IMG/VR virus record: IMGVR_UViG_3300025400_000103
Span: 1-20,604 of that record
Source of the DNA: a virus
Length of the DNA stretch: 20,604 nucleotides
Direction: 5' to 3' (one strand)
The stretch's first letter is position 1; each line of letters starts with the position of its first letter. The notes under the pieces are model-generated. The model was given only the letters and a program-made list of their open reading frames with translations, had not been told where the DNA came from and searched no databases. Of this stretch, positions 6,188 through 11,765 are shown piece after piece. The position numbers and the translations under genes were made by a program.

Positions 6188-6399
6188 AAGTCTTAATTTG
6201 CAAGTGGGGTTATCCAGTTAAGGGTTCTAATAAACGCTACAAGATGACGCATAGACCCGTCATCATTGAAGATCACCCTGAAGATCAAGGCCGAATGATT
6301 GCCGAGTTTGGCAGATTAGAGGATGCACTTGAGTACATCCAATTTAAGGGTTTTGAGATCGTTTATAGTGAATGGAATGAAAAGGAGACAACAGAATGA
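6184..6399 (+). CDS. Small unknown protein (71 aa)
   Basis: 71 aa, beginning MKVLICKWGYPVKGSNKRYK. It has a short beta-hairpin-like N-terminus and an acidic C-terminal half (GRLEDALEYIQFKGFEIVYS) suggestive of a compact alpha/beta domain. AAAGGTGA serves as ribosome binding site. It overlaps both neighbours by 4 nt (ATGA), so it is one of a chain of translationally coupled early genes. No family recognised. Confidence 0.75.
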   Translation: MKVLICKWGYPVKGSNKRYKMTHRPVIIEDHPEDQGRMIAEFGRLEDALEYIQFKGFEIVYSEWNEKETTE

Positions 6400-6578
6400 A
6401 AACCTACACCATCACAGCACAACAGCTCAAGGAGGTCATGGGAGGGCTGTTGATAGCCCGTTTCTACCTGGACGCATACCCTAACGATGAAAAACACGAG
6501 GATGACACATTATCGGTTGAACAGGCTCACGCGGCCCTGTATGAAGTAATGACAAAACAATTGGAGGTATCACAATGA
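6396..6578 (+). CDS. Small acidic unknown protein (60 aa)
   Basis: 60 aa, starting MKTYTITAQQLKEVMGGLLI. Mostly helical and acidic in the middle (PNDEKHEDDTLSVEQA). AAGGAG lies 9 nt before the ATG. ATGA overlap at both ends. No recognised domain. Confidence 0.7.
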   Translation: MKTYTITAQQLKEVMGGLLIARFYLDAYPNDEKHEDDTLSVEQAHAALYEVMTKQLEVSQ

Positions 6579-6769
6579 AAGTCAACGCACCAAAAAACCA
6601 CAATTGGACACATAAGCGCTACGCGCGCACACTTAGAGAGGCTTTCCCTATGGACAATGATCTCTATATCCATCCCTCGCGCGGGTATGATGCGGAGGAC
6701 GTTTTGGTCCTACGCGCGTGCCTGGCAGCATTCGTTTTTCTATTGGTGTATTTTCTATGGACCAGGTAA
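6575..6769 (+). CDS. Small protein with C-terminal membrane anchor
   Basis: 64 aa. The N-terminal part is polar and basic (MKVNAPKNHNWTHKRYARTL); the C-terminus carries one hydrophobic segment of about 20 residues (VLVLRACLAAFVFLLVYFLW), so the protein probably sits in the inner membrane as a tail-anchored protein. GGAGG precedes the ATG, which overlaps the upstream stop as ATGA. It is the last certain gene before the structured region at 6770-7310. Function unknown. Confidence 0.7.
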   Translation: MKVNAPKNHNWTHKRYARTLREAFPMDNDLYIHPSRGYDAEDVLVLRACLAAFVFLLVYFLWTR

Positions 6770-7314
6770 ACCGCTGTAAAACCCTTGGCGTTTGTCAAGT
6801 AATAGGTTGCGTGGATTGTCCCTCGGGTGCTAATATTGCACCCACGGGGATAGTCCACCAGTCCCTTGATGCGGTAGTTGCGACCAATTCAGATAAACGT
6901 AGCGAACTCGACTTGACCTTCCTGTGCACACTCGGGGGTGAGAAAATCGGGGCTTTCGAGCAAGAAAGTAGCTTAGATAAACGAGAGCAACCTCACTTTT
7001 GTGAGCTTTCTAGAGTTATCCACAGGGGTTCTCTGGTGGTTTTCCCTATTCCACATAAGTTTTTAAAAAGATTTGAGGTTTACGACCTCTTAGTTACAAC
7101 CTCTCACACGCCTGATCGCTGCGCTAAGGGCTACGCTCAAGGCGTGAGATCAACTCTTAGGAGGGGTTTTCTCCGAGAGGATGGGTTTGTGGTCGTAGCA
7201 CTTCCTATTAACCTATTACCGTCTCGCTCTCGCATGAGAGTGAGTGGTGTTCGTGGTATGTCCTATAGCTGTCATTGGGCCATATCTCACCCTAAAAAAG
7301 GAGAGAAAAAGTGA
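6757..7314 (+). CDS. Doubtful open frame through the structured region
   Basis: An open frame of 185 codons from ATG 6757 (or 198 from GTG 6718). For it: the length is unlikely by chance, its TGA overlaps the following GTG start as GTGA (the coupling style used throughout), and the first part reads as a Cys-rich stretch (CKTLGVCQVIGCVDC). Against it: no ribosome binding site at either start, no recognisable domain, and the same DNA contains a 19-bp stem-loop, a DnaA box and several further hairpins. I treat it as unproven. The region may be coding, structural, or both. Confidence 0.3.
   Translation: MDQVNRCKTLGVCQVIGCVDCPSGANIAPTGIVHQSLDAVVATNSDKRSELDLTFLCTLGGEKIGAFEQESSLDKREQPHFCELSRVIHRGSLVVFPIPHKFLKRFEVYDLLVTTSHTPDRCAKGYAQGVRSTLRRGFLREDGFVVVALPINLLPSRSRMRVSGVRGMSYSCHWAISHPKKGEKK
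6811..6858. repeat. 19-bp imperfect inverted repeat with TAATATT loop
   Basis: The outer arm 6811-6823 pairs with 6846-6858 (13 bp including three G-U/T pairs). A 1x2 internal loop follows, then GGGTGC (6825-6830) pairs with GCACCC (6838-6843) around the 7-nt loop TAATATT. By far the longest hairpin in the window. Confidence 0.85.
7016..7024 (+). promoter_or_regulatory. DnaA box (TTATCCACA)
   Basis: Exact match to the high-affinity bacterial DnaA-binding 9-mer. It is the only perfect copy noticed in the window; a partial TATTCCACA lies 31 nt downstream, followed by an AT-rich stretch. Confidence 0.6.
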
Positions 7315-7616
7315 ACGAAAAAGAAACAAAAGATGAGCCTGTGGCGTGGGGCATGGAAAAAGACGGAGTTATCCTTGATGTAATCTGCCCTGCCGAGCAT
7401 GAGCGTGAAGAAGGTGGCTATACAGTACCTCTCTACACCACACCACAACGCACATGGGTAAAACTGACTGATGAAGACATGAATAATGCTTTAGATTATT
7501 GGTCTGACAATTCTCGAAGTGCTTATGGTGGTGCTCATGCAGCAAATGGTGAATATGTAGACATGATTGAAACATGGCGGTACATAGAAGCCAAGCTGAA
7601 GGAGAAAAACACTTGA
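7311..7616 (+). CDS. Unknown phage accessory protein (101 aa)
   Basis: 101 aa from a GTG start with GGAGAG 5 nt upstream. The N-terminal half (DEPVAWGMEKDGVILDVICP ... YTVPLYTTPQ) has the D-E-P-V-A-W ... V-P-L-Y-T-x-P pattern common in small phage proteins. The C-terminal half (LTDEDMNNALDYWSDNSRSA, MIETWRYIEAKL) is helical. It follows the structured region, and its stop codon lies inside the -35 of the next promoter. Role unknown. Confidence 0.75.
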   Translation: MNEKETKDEPVAWGMEKDGVILDVICPAEHEREEGGYTVPLYTTPQRTWVKLTDEDMNNALDYWSDNSRSAYGGAHAANGEYVDMIETWRYIEAKLKEKNT

Positions 7617-7642
7617 CTTAACTAATCACCTATTTTTATAAT
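7613..7642 (+). promoter_or_regulatory. Internal early promoter for the recombination genes
   Basis: TTGACT (7613-7618), 18-nt spacer, TATAAT (7637-7642). The -35 overlaps the stop codon of the upstream gene. Start expected near 7649, right at the recurring TCCTAACT motif (7650-7657), giving a short leader to the ATG at 7671. Confidence 0.7.
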
Positions 7643-7670
7643 TATCTCGTCCTAACTTTGAAAGAAACAA

Positions 7671-7877
7671 ATGAACATCTGTATCAAATGTCAACACTGC
7701 GTGGTCATAGACCCACTCTCGCCTGAGTTCGCCCGCTGCTCTATCAACGCTGAGAGATCAGTGATCACTGGCGAATATCCCAAATTAAAAGACCTCCCCT
7801 ACTGCAAAGTAGAACGCACACCAGGCTCCACTTGTGGCCCAGCTGGTGCATCTTACAAGGAGAAAATCCATGAGTGA
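7671..7877 (+). CDS. Cys-rich small protein, possible zinc ribbon
   Basis: 68 aa. Cysteines at C4, C7 and C10 (MNICIKCQHCVV), then C22, and later YCKVE and STCGP, make a likely zinc-ribbon-like fold. No enzymatic motif. It is the first gene after the internal promoter, and its end overlaps the YqaJ nuclease start by 8 nt, so the two are co-expressed. Small Cys-rich proteins ahead of recombination genes are common in phages, but their job is not established. Confidence 0.75.
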   Translation: MNICIKCQHCVVIDPLSPEFARCSINAERSVITGEYPKLKDLPYCKVERTPGSTCGPAGASYKEKIHE

Positions 7878-8760
7878 CTTTAGCCCTGAAACCCGCAATT
7901 CAGCCATCTGGTCTGGAGACTCTCGCAAGGTTGCCAACGGCAAAGCCAACGAGGTCATTTTGACCAAGCTCGGACAGATGCCCATTCCTGACCTCTCGCA
8001 CATAGAGGCGGTCCAGATGGGCCACGTCATGGAACCCGTGATCGGCAGACTTGCCCAAGACAAGCTCAGAGTAGAGCTCACCAAGATTGAGGACTCCCTC
8101 ACGCACAAAAAGGAACATTGGTTCAAATCACACTTTGACTTTGCGGGAAAAGAAAATGGAAAGACTATCCTTGTTGAATGCAAAAACTACAACGCAGCTG
8201 TGCGCAATAAGTTTGAGGTGGGAAATATCCCTTCTGCGGACTTGGCTCAATGTATCCACGAGGCAGCGGTCTTCGGTGTGGAGAAAGTGTATCTGGCGGT
8301 CCTATTTGGCGGTCAGGAGTTTCAACTTTTTCCTGTGGAAGTTACCGAGGAAATGAAACTTGACTTGATCAAGAAAATGGCTGAAGTCTGGGCAAGAGTG
8401 CAAACAAAAACACCTTTCCCCCCAGAAGACACAGAACAGGCCAAACTTTTGTTCCCCGTCAGTTCTGAAGACGTGAAAATGGCCTCACAAAGCGTTGAAA
8501 TGGCTTGCCGTAGCCTAAGACACGTCAAAGAGCAAATCAAGACGCTAGAGGTCCAAGAAGAGGCTCTGCAAACCCTGATTCAGGGCTGGATGCAAGAGAA
8601 AGGTACTCTCACCAGTGTGGATGGTCAGGTTCTAGCCACATGGAAGTCAGCTAAAGGCGGGATGAAGTTTGATCCTAAGTTGTTTCAGTCAGCCATGCCA
8701 GACATTTATGAGCAGTTTGTCAGACCCATACCAGGCTCACGGAGGTTTTTAGTCAAATGA
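7870..8760 (+). CDS. YqaJ-family 5'-3' exonuclease (viral recombinase)
   Basis: 296 aa from the ATG at 7870 (AAGGAG 8 nt upstream; a GTG at 7834 has no ribosome binding site). The PD-(D/E)xK nuclease signature is complete: GHVMEPVIG (E55), SHFDFAG (D90) and LVECKNY (E103-x-K105). The N-terminal WSGDSRKVANG and a C-terminal helical extension with coiled-coil character (residues 205-240) complete a lambda-exonuclease-like protein. The enzyme degrades the 5' strand of duplex DNA ends to expose a 3' tail for annealing. The RecT-like protein at 10028-10864 is the expected partner. A role in recombination-dependent replication or concatemer formation follows from the family. Confidence 0.93.
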   Translation: MSDFSPETRNSAIWSGDSRKVANGKANEVILTKLGQMPIPDLSHIEAVQMGHVMEPVIGRLAQDKLRVELTKIEDSLTHKKEHWFKSHFDFAGKENGKTILVECKNYNAAVRNKFEVGNIPSADLAQCIHEAAVFGVEKVYLAVLFGGQEFQLFPVEVTEEMKLDLIKKMAEVWARVQTKTPFPPEDTEQAKLLFPVSSEDVKMASQSVEMACRSLRHVKEQIKTLEVQEEALQTLIQGWMQEKGTLTSVDGQVLATWKSAKGGMKFDPKLFQSAMPDIYEQFVRPIPGSRRFLVK

Positions 8761-9098
8761 TTAAAACTTATACAGTCCATGTTGAACCTGATGGCACTTG
8801 CTTTGCAACAAGCGGTGAGAGAGAAACGGAAGAAGATCGCATTTTTCAATTAAGGGCAAAAAAAATGACTTATGAGAAGATTGCACAAGAGTTGGGCATC
8901 ATGCCTCACAAGGTACAAACCATTTGCAACGACCGTCATTTTCGTTTGTGCATTCAGTTAGCAAAAACATTTGATGAACTTGCAAAATTGAACTACCCCG
9001 CTAAAAAGACTGAAAAGAATTTAGAAATGCAACTAGGTTGGTCTGCAAGTGGCATTCAATTGATGAAGGAGGTGTTTTATGGACATAAAAATGATTGA
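8757..9098 (+). CDS. Helix-turn-helix protein (putative regulator)
   Basis: 113 aa. The segment KMTYEKIAQELGIMPHKVQT (about residues 36-55) is a clear helix-turn-helix of the sigma-region-4/LuxR-like type. A second helix pair (EKNLEMQLGWSASGIQLMKE) near the C-terminus may be another DNA-binding or dimerisation unit. The start overlaps the YqaJ stop as ATGA, and the end overlaps the next gene by 20 nt. It is noticeably more AT-rich than YqaJ. It could regulate the divergent promoters or the late leader, or act in replication initiation; nothing in the sequence decides between these. Confidence 0.75.
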   Translation: MIKTYTVHVEPDGTCFATSGERETEEDRIFQLRAKKMTYEKIAQELGIMPHKVQTICNDRHFRLCIQLAKTFDELAKLNYPAKKTEKNLEMQLGWSASGIQLMKEVFYGHKND

Positions 9099-9399
9099 CT
9101 TTAATCCTTTAGAACACGCTCTGTTTACGCTTTTTAGAAGAAAAGACCCTAACACTTCTAAACAAGCAGCAGAAATCATTTTGCATAAACTCAACAAAAT
9201 ACAAGCACAGGTGTTGGATTTTGCACTTCATCAAAAGCATGGCTTTACTGATGAAAAAATGAATGAACACTTTAAAACCTACAAATCAACTTATAGGTCT
9301 AGACGCAGTGAGTTGGTCAAAAAGGGCTTGATCGTGGACTCAGGCAGAGTTGAAAACAAGATGACAGTTTGGGTCCTCAAGGAGTACGCCAATGACTAA
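9079..9399 (+). CDS. Winged-helix DNA-binding protein
   Basis: 106 aa; AGGAGGT, a near-perfect ribosome binding site, fixes the ATG at 9079 despite a 20-nt overlap. The sequence RRKDPNTSKQAAEIILHKLN, then ALHQKHGFTDEKMNEHF, STYRSRRSELVKKGLIVDSG and a final VWVL strand is the pattern of small phage winged-helix proteins: D-P-x-T-S-x-x-A-A, S-x-x-R-R-R-S-E-L-V-x-x-G-L-I-x-D-S-G, then a wing. Likely a DNA-binding regulator or replication accessory. The 3' end overlaps the next start by 8 nt. Confidence 0.8.
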   Translation: MDIKMIDFNPLEHALFTLFRRKDPNTSKQAAEIILHKLNKIQAQVLDFALHQKHGFTDEKMNEHFKTYKSTYRSRRSELVKKGLIVDSGRVENKMTVWVLKEYAND

Positions 9400-9583
9400 A
9401 GATGAAATCATAGAGATGGCTAAACAAGCGGGATGGCAATATGCTCATGGTGAAAGTGGATATGAGGCTTTGTGGGCATTTGGAAAATTAGTAGCAGAAA
9501 AAGAACGTGAGGAGTGTGCAGAATTAATACCTCCGCAATATTTTCATTTTCGTGATTGGATACGAGCAAGGGGACAAGAATGA
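9392..9583 (+). CDS. Small EREECA-type phage protein, tandem copy 1
   Basis: 63 aa: a helix at the N-terminus (MTKDEIIEMAKQAGWQYAHG), then LVAEKEREECAEL and an R-A-R-G-Q-E C-terminus. The A-x-x-A-G ... E-R-E-E-C-A arrangement is widespread in small early phage proteins without a known function. AAGGAG precedes the ATG. Its last codons contain the ribosome binding site of the next gene, and the arrangement is repeated in the following gene. Confidence 0.75.
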   Translation: MTKDEIIEMAKQAGWQYAHGESGYEALWAFGKLVAEKEREECAELIPPQYFHFRDWIRARGQE

Positions 9584-9822
9584 TTTATACAACATTTAAA
9601 CAGTGGGTCAAAGGACGATTTCTTGAAACAGGAGAGCCACGCAAAAAAGCATATTCAAAAGATGAATTTGCCTTGATAGAGATGGGTTGGGGATATGGGT
9701 ATGACGCTGGTGTAATGGTAGAGCGTGAGCAATGTGCCCAGATTGCAGACGAATGGGTGCTTGCTTATCCTCACCCATCAAAAGTTATTGCTGAACTAAT
9801 TCGAGTAAGGGGACAAGAATGA
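9580..9822 (+). CDS. Small EREQCA-type phage protein, tandem copy 2
   Basis: 80 aa from the ATG at 9580 (AGGGG 7 nt upstream, ATGA overlap). An in-frame TTG at 9556 would lie inside the previous gene and is not needed. It carries EMGWGYGYDAGVMVEREQCA and ends R-V-R-G-Q-E, so it shares the central E-R-E-x-C-A helix and the C-terminal tail with the preceding gene. The 21-nt segment coding that tail and the downstream ribosome binding site is almost identical (9563-9583 versus 9802-9822), pointing to local duplication. Function unknown. Confidence 0.75.
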   Translation: MIYTTFKQWVKGRFLETGEPRKKAYSKDEFALIEMGWGYGYDAGVMVEREQCAQIADEWVLAYPHPSKVIAELIRVRGQE

Positions 9823-10031
9823 AAACTTTCCCTTTTCAACACAAGCATCCCACCACGGGCCTGACCACATCAGACGAGGGTATAGACCTCCGTTTGTGGG
9901 TTGCCGTGATGGTCACACAGGGCATAGCCCCTCATGCGATGGAGTTGTACGCAACTCCCCAGGAAATTGCAACCGCAGCGTTTGAACTGGCAGACGCAAT
10001 CCTAACTGTTTATGAAGGAAAACAACCATGA
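9819..10031 (+). CDS. Small unknown protein before RecT
   Basis: 70 aa, beginning MKTFPFQHKHPTTGLTTSDE, followed by a helical body (DLRLWVAVMVTQGIAPHAME, IATAAFELADAIL). GC content is higher than in the four genes before it. It overlaps both neighbours by 4 nt (ATGA). Its 3' end carries the TCCTAACT motif and the AAGGA ribosome binding site used by the RecT gene. No family recognised. Confidence 0.75.
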   Translation: MKTFPFQHKHPTTGLTTSDEGIDLRLWVAVMVTQGIAPHAMELYATPQEIATAAFELADAILTVYEGKQP

Positions 10032-10864
10032 GTAATTTAGTCCCCCTACAAGACATCCAACAAATGGCTGAAGTCGCAGCTGGTAGCAAGATGTTCGGTT
10101 TTAAGAACCCTCAAGAGGCCATGGCAATCATGTTGCTCTGCCAAGCTGAAGACTTGCACCCAGCCATAGCCATGCGTGATTATCACGTCATACAAGGCAG
10201 ACCAGCTTTGAAAGCAGATGCAATGTTAGCCAGATTCCAGCAAGCTGGAGGTAGTGTTCAATGGAAGGAATATACAGATGAGACAGTCACGGGCTTATTT
10301 AGCCACCCGCAAGGAGGTTCTCTTGAGGTTACCTGGACCCTTGCCAAGGCCAAGGCCATCGGTATTGCAAGCAAGGATAACTGGAGGAATTACTCTCGTG
10401 CGATGCTACGGGCAAGATGCGTTTCTGAAGGCATCCGTTCGGTCTATCCTGGGTGTGTTGTCGGTGTCTACACGCCTGAAGAGGTACAGGATTTCACGCC
10501 TCCCAGACAAGATCAAGCCCCTGTACAACAGGCTGAGGTCCAGATCATCAAGGAGGTTGAGGCTGCAACGGAAGATGCGCCTTTTAAACTTTTTGTCCCA
10601 GGTCTAGATCAACCCCATTCTGCCTACTACACGCCAGAAGAGTGGATAGATGGCTACATCACCATTCTGAGCAAGATCGTCAACAGTGCAAAACTGGCTG
10701 TTGAGACAAAAGCAGCCAAATTGTCCTCCCTGTACGCTGAAAACATGGTCACCACTGCCCAGTTTAACAGCATGGACAAAATGAAGTTGAAAGCCAAGAT
10801 TGCAGAGGCTGGAGTTGATCCAATCTCTCATGTTCCCGCCCCCCACGAAACCATTGACATTTAA
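10028..10864 (+). CDS. recT: RecT-like single-strand annealing protein
   Basis: 278 aa. Characteristic RecT-family sequence: MFGFKNPQEAMAIMLLCQAE followed by DLHPAIAMRDYHVIQGRPAL, KADAMLARFQQAGG, WTLAKAKAIG, then NWRNYSRAMLRARCVSEGIR and SVYPGCVVGVYTPEEVQDF. These proteins coat single-stranded DNA and anneal complementary strands; with the YqaJ exonuclease they form a complete two-component recombinase. The C-terminal third (from about residue 165) is a linker plus a helical domain not obviously conserved. It is followed 11 nt later by a gene for a small SSB-tailed protein, which agrees with known dependence of RecT-type annealing on SSB. Cytoplasmic. Confidence 0.9.
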   Translation: MSNLVPLQDIQQMAEVAAGSKMFGFKNPQEAMAIMLLCQAEDLHPAIAMRDYHVIQGRPALKADAMLARFQQAGGSVQWKEYTDETVTGLFSHPQGGSLEVTWTLAKAKAIGIASKDNWRNYSRAMLRARCVSEGIRSVYPGCVVGVYTPEEVQDFTPPRQDQAPVQQAEVQIIKEVEAATEDAPFKLFVPGLDQPHSAYYTPEEWIDGYITILSKIVNSAKLAVETKAAKLSSLYAENMVTTAQFNSMDKMKLKAKIAEAGVDPISHVPAPHETIDI

Positions 10865-10875
10865 GGAGTATCAAC

Positions 10876-11193
10876 GTGGCATTTACACAAAAAACAAACT
10901 ATCCAGAAACACCAGGCCGTGGTGTCATGTACTGGCAAGACGAGTCTCAGCGCAAACACGCTCAGTCTCCAGACTTTCAGGGCTTTCTGTTGCTCGAATG
11001 CGACTACAAAGCTGGTGAAAAGCTTTATATAGGCGCATGGCAAAAGCCTACTAGCCGAGGGAACAATCTGTTGTCGATCAAGGAAGACAATTGGCTTAAA
11101 AAGAAAAGAGAAGCTGAAAAAGGCATCGTAAAAGAGGTCACTCCTGGTTATGCCAAGAAGAAACCTGATTTTGATGATGACGTGCCCTTCTAA
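10876..11193 (+). CDS. Small DUF736-like protein with SSB-type acidic tail
   Basis: 105 aa from a GTG with AAGGAG 7 nt upstream. The core (YWQDESQRKHAQSPDFQGFL, then KLYIGAWQKPTSRGNNLLSI) has the P-D-F-x-G ... K-L-x-I-G-A-W-x-K ... S-I-K pattern of DUF736-type beta-barrel proteins. It then ends in a basic linker and the tip PDFDDDVPF. That tip is nearly identical to the conserved C-terminus of bacterial SSB (DFDDDIPF), which recruits repair and replication proteins. Directly downstream of recT, it probably acts as a phage SSB or as a hub that mimics SSB. The tail is seen; the single-strand binding activity is inference. Confidence 0.75.
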   Translation: MAFTQKTNYPETPGRGVMYWQDESQRKHAQSPDFQGFLLLECDYKAGEKLYIGAWQKPTSRGNNLLSIKEDNWLKKKREAEKGIVKEVTPGYAKKKPDFDDDVPF

Positions 11194-11519
11194 TGGCAAC
11201 CAAGAAAACATCACCCACACAGAGGTCGCTAGAATACTTGCGTGAGCAAGGCTATCTGGTGGCTATTGTTGAGCATTGGAACCCGTTTGCACGAATCAGG
11301 CAAGACCTGTGGGGTTGGTGTGATCTGTTAGCTATCAAAGAAGGTGAAGTTTTGGCAGTACAGGTTACTGCAAGTGCCGTATCTACCAGAATCAAGAAAA
11401 TACAAGAAAGTGAGACTGTCTCATGGGTGAGGAAAGCCAATATCAGGATAGAAGTGCATGGCTGGAGAAAGTCATTAAAGACAGGGAAATATGTTCTCAG
11501 GATAGAGGATATCTCGTAG
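11193..11519 (+). CDS. PD-(D/E)xK-like nuclease-fold protein with altered active site
   Basis: 108 aa; TAATG 1-nt overlap with the previous gene. Sequence pattern S-x-x-Y-L-R-E-Q-G-Y ... VEHW ... R-Q-D-L-W-G-W-C-D-L-L-A-I ... VLAVQVT ... IRIEVHGWRK ... YVLRIEDIS matches small Holliday-junction-resolvase/VRR-NUC-like proteins of phages. D44 corresponds to the first metal ligand, but the usual E-x-K is Q57-V-T59, so catalysis as in canonical members is doubtful. It may bind branched DNA without cutting, or belong to the Q-x-T variant group found in phages. It lies immediately after the recombination genes. Confidence 0.75.
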   Translation: MATKKTSPTQRSLEYLREQGYLVAIVEHWNPFARIRQDLWGWCDLLAIKEGEVLAVQVTASAVSTRIKKIQESETVSWVRKANIRIEVHGWRKSLKTGKYVLRIEDIS

Positions 11520-11611
11520 AACTGATCAACATGAGTTTGCAAGAACTCTGGGCACTGGCCTACAGTGAAGGATACAAGGACGGGATGTTAGCTCAGTTGG
11601 TAGAGCAGTAG
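11423..11611 (+). CDS. Doubtful small frame overlapping nuclease-like gene and tRNA
   Basis: 62 codons (MGEESQYQDRSAW ... INMSLQELWALAYSEGYKDG). The second half resembles small phage proteins of the x-Y-x-x-G-Y-x-D-G type. However, it overlaps the preceding gene by 97 nt and its stop lies inside the tRNA. A shorter start at 11531 has no ribosome binding site. Probably not a gene, but the similarity of its C-terminal pattern to other small proteins here keeps it open. Confidence 0.25.
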   Translation: MGEESQYQDRSAWLEKVIKDREICSQDRGYLVELINMSLQELWALAYSEGYKDGMLAQLVEQ

Positions 11612-11657
11612 ACTTTTAATCTATTGGTCGTGGGTTCGAGTCCCGCACATCCCACCA
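11582..11657 (+). tRNA. tRNA-Lys (anticodon UUU)
   Basis: Full cloverleaf: acceptor GGGATGT/ACATCCC (7 bp), D-arm GCTC/GAGC, anticodon stem GTAGA/TCTAT around the loop CTTTTAA (anticodon TTT), and a T-arm with TTCGAGT loop. It is followed by discriminator A (11654) and an encoded CCA (11655-11657). It is the only tRNA in the window. Phage lysine tRNAs may supplement host pools or replace tRNAs cleaved by host defence nucleases; either is inference here. Confidence 0.95.
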
Positions 11658-11666
11658 CACAACGCA

Positions 11667-11732
11667 GCGGATGCGAACTCTGGGGCAATCCCAGGAGTTA
11701 GGACAGGAGCTGGCATACCCCTGTATATCCGC
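11667..11732 (+). ncRNA. Candidate three-way-junction structured RNA
   Basis: Helix P1 pairs 11667-11673 with 11726-11732 (7 bp, one G-U). It encloses P2, 11676-11684 with 11690-11699 (9 bp, one bulged G, 5-nt loop GCAAT), and P3, 11703-11707 with 11720-11724 (5 bp, 12-nt loop). It lies 9 nt after the tRNA CCA end, with no gene. The downstream terminator stem uses bases of the P3 loop, so the two structures interact. It does not fit a tRNA. Confidence 0.4.
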
Positions 11733-11745
11733 AGTATGCCTTTTT
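11712..11745 (+). terminator. Intrinsic terminator after the tRNA region
   Basis: GGCATAC (11712-11718) pairs perfectly with GTATGCC (11734-11740) over a 15-nt loop, followed by five T (11741-11745). It would end or attenuate the early transcript after the tRNA and before the glycosyltransferase genes. Confidence 0.65.
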
Positions 11746-11765
11746 CTAACTTAGAAAGGATACAC

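Larger units (their letters stand above)
6770..7310. other. Structured region, candidate replication origin
   Basis: It holds a long stem-loop (6811-6858); two imperfect copies of a roughly 24-nt element starting AGATAAACG (6891 and 6975); hairpins at 6992-7005, 7075-7089, 7103-7148, 7154-7179 and 7223-7244; and an AT-rich run at 7056-7073. A perfect DnaA box TTATCCACA lies at 7016-7024, with a weaker TATTCCACA at 7047-7055. DnaA box, iteron-like repeats and an AT-rich stretch are the ingredients of a theta-type origin. No initiator gene is recognisable nearby. The alternative is a structured RNA or a coding gene. Confidence 0.45.

Noticed and set aside
11582-11657. tRNA-Lys as a phage integration remnant
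   Set aside because: The tRNA is embedded in the early operon with its own encoded CCA and no duplicated 3' fragment nearby, so it looks like a functional phage tRNA.
11667-11732. A second tRNA after tRNA-Lys
   Set aside because: A 7-bp acceptor-like stem exists, but there is no T-arm with TTC loop, the inner hairpins have wrong sizes and no CCA follows. It is kept as a structured RNA candidate instead.
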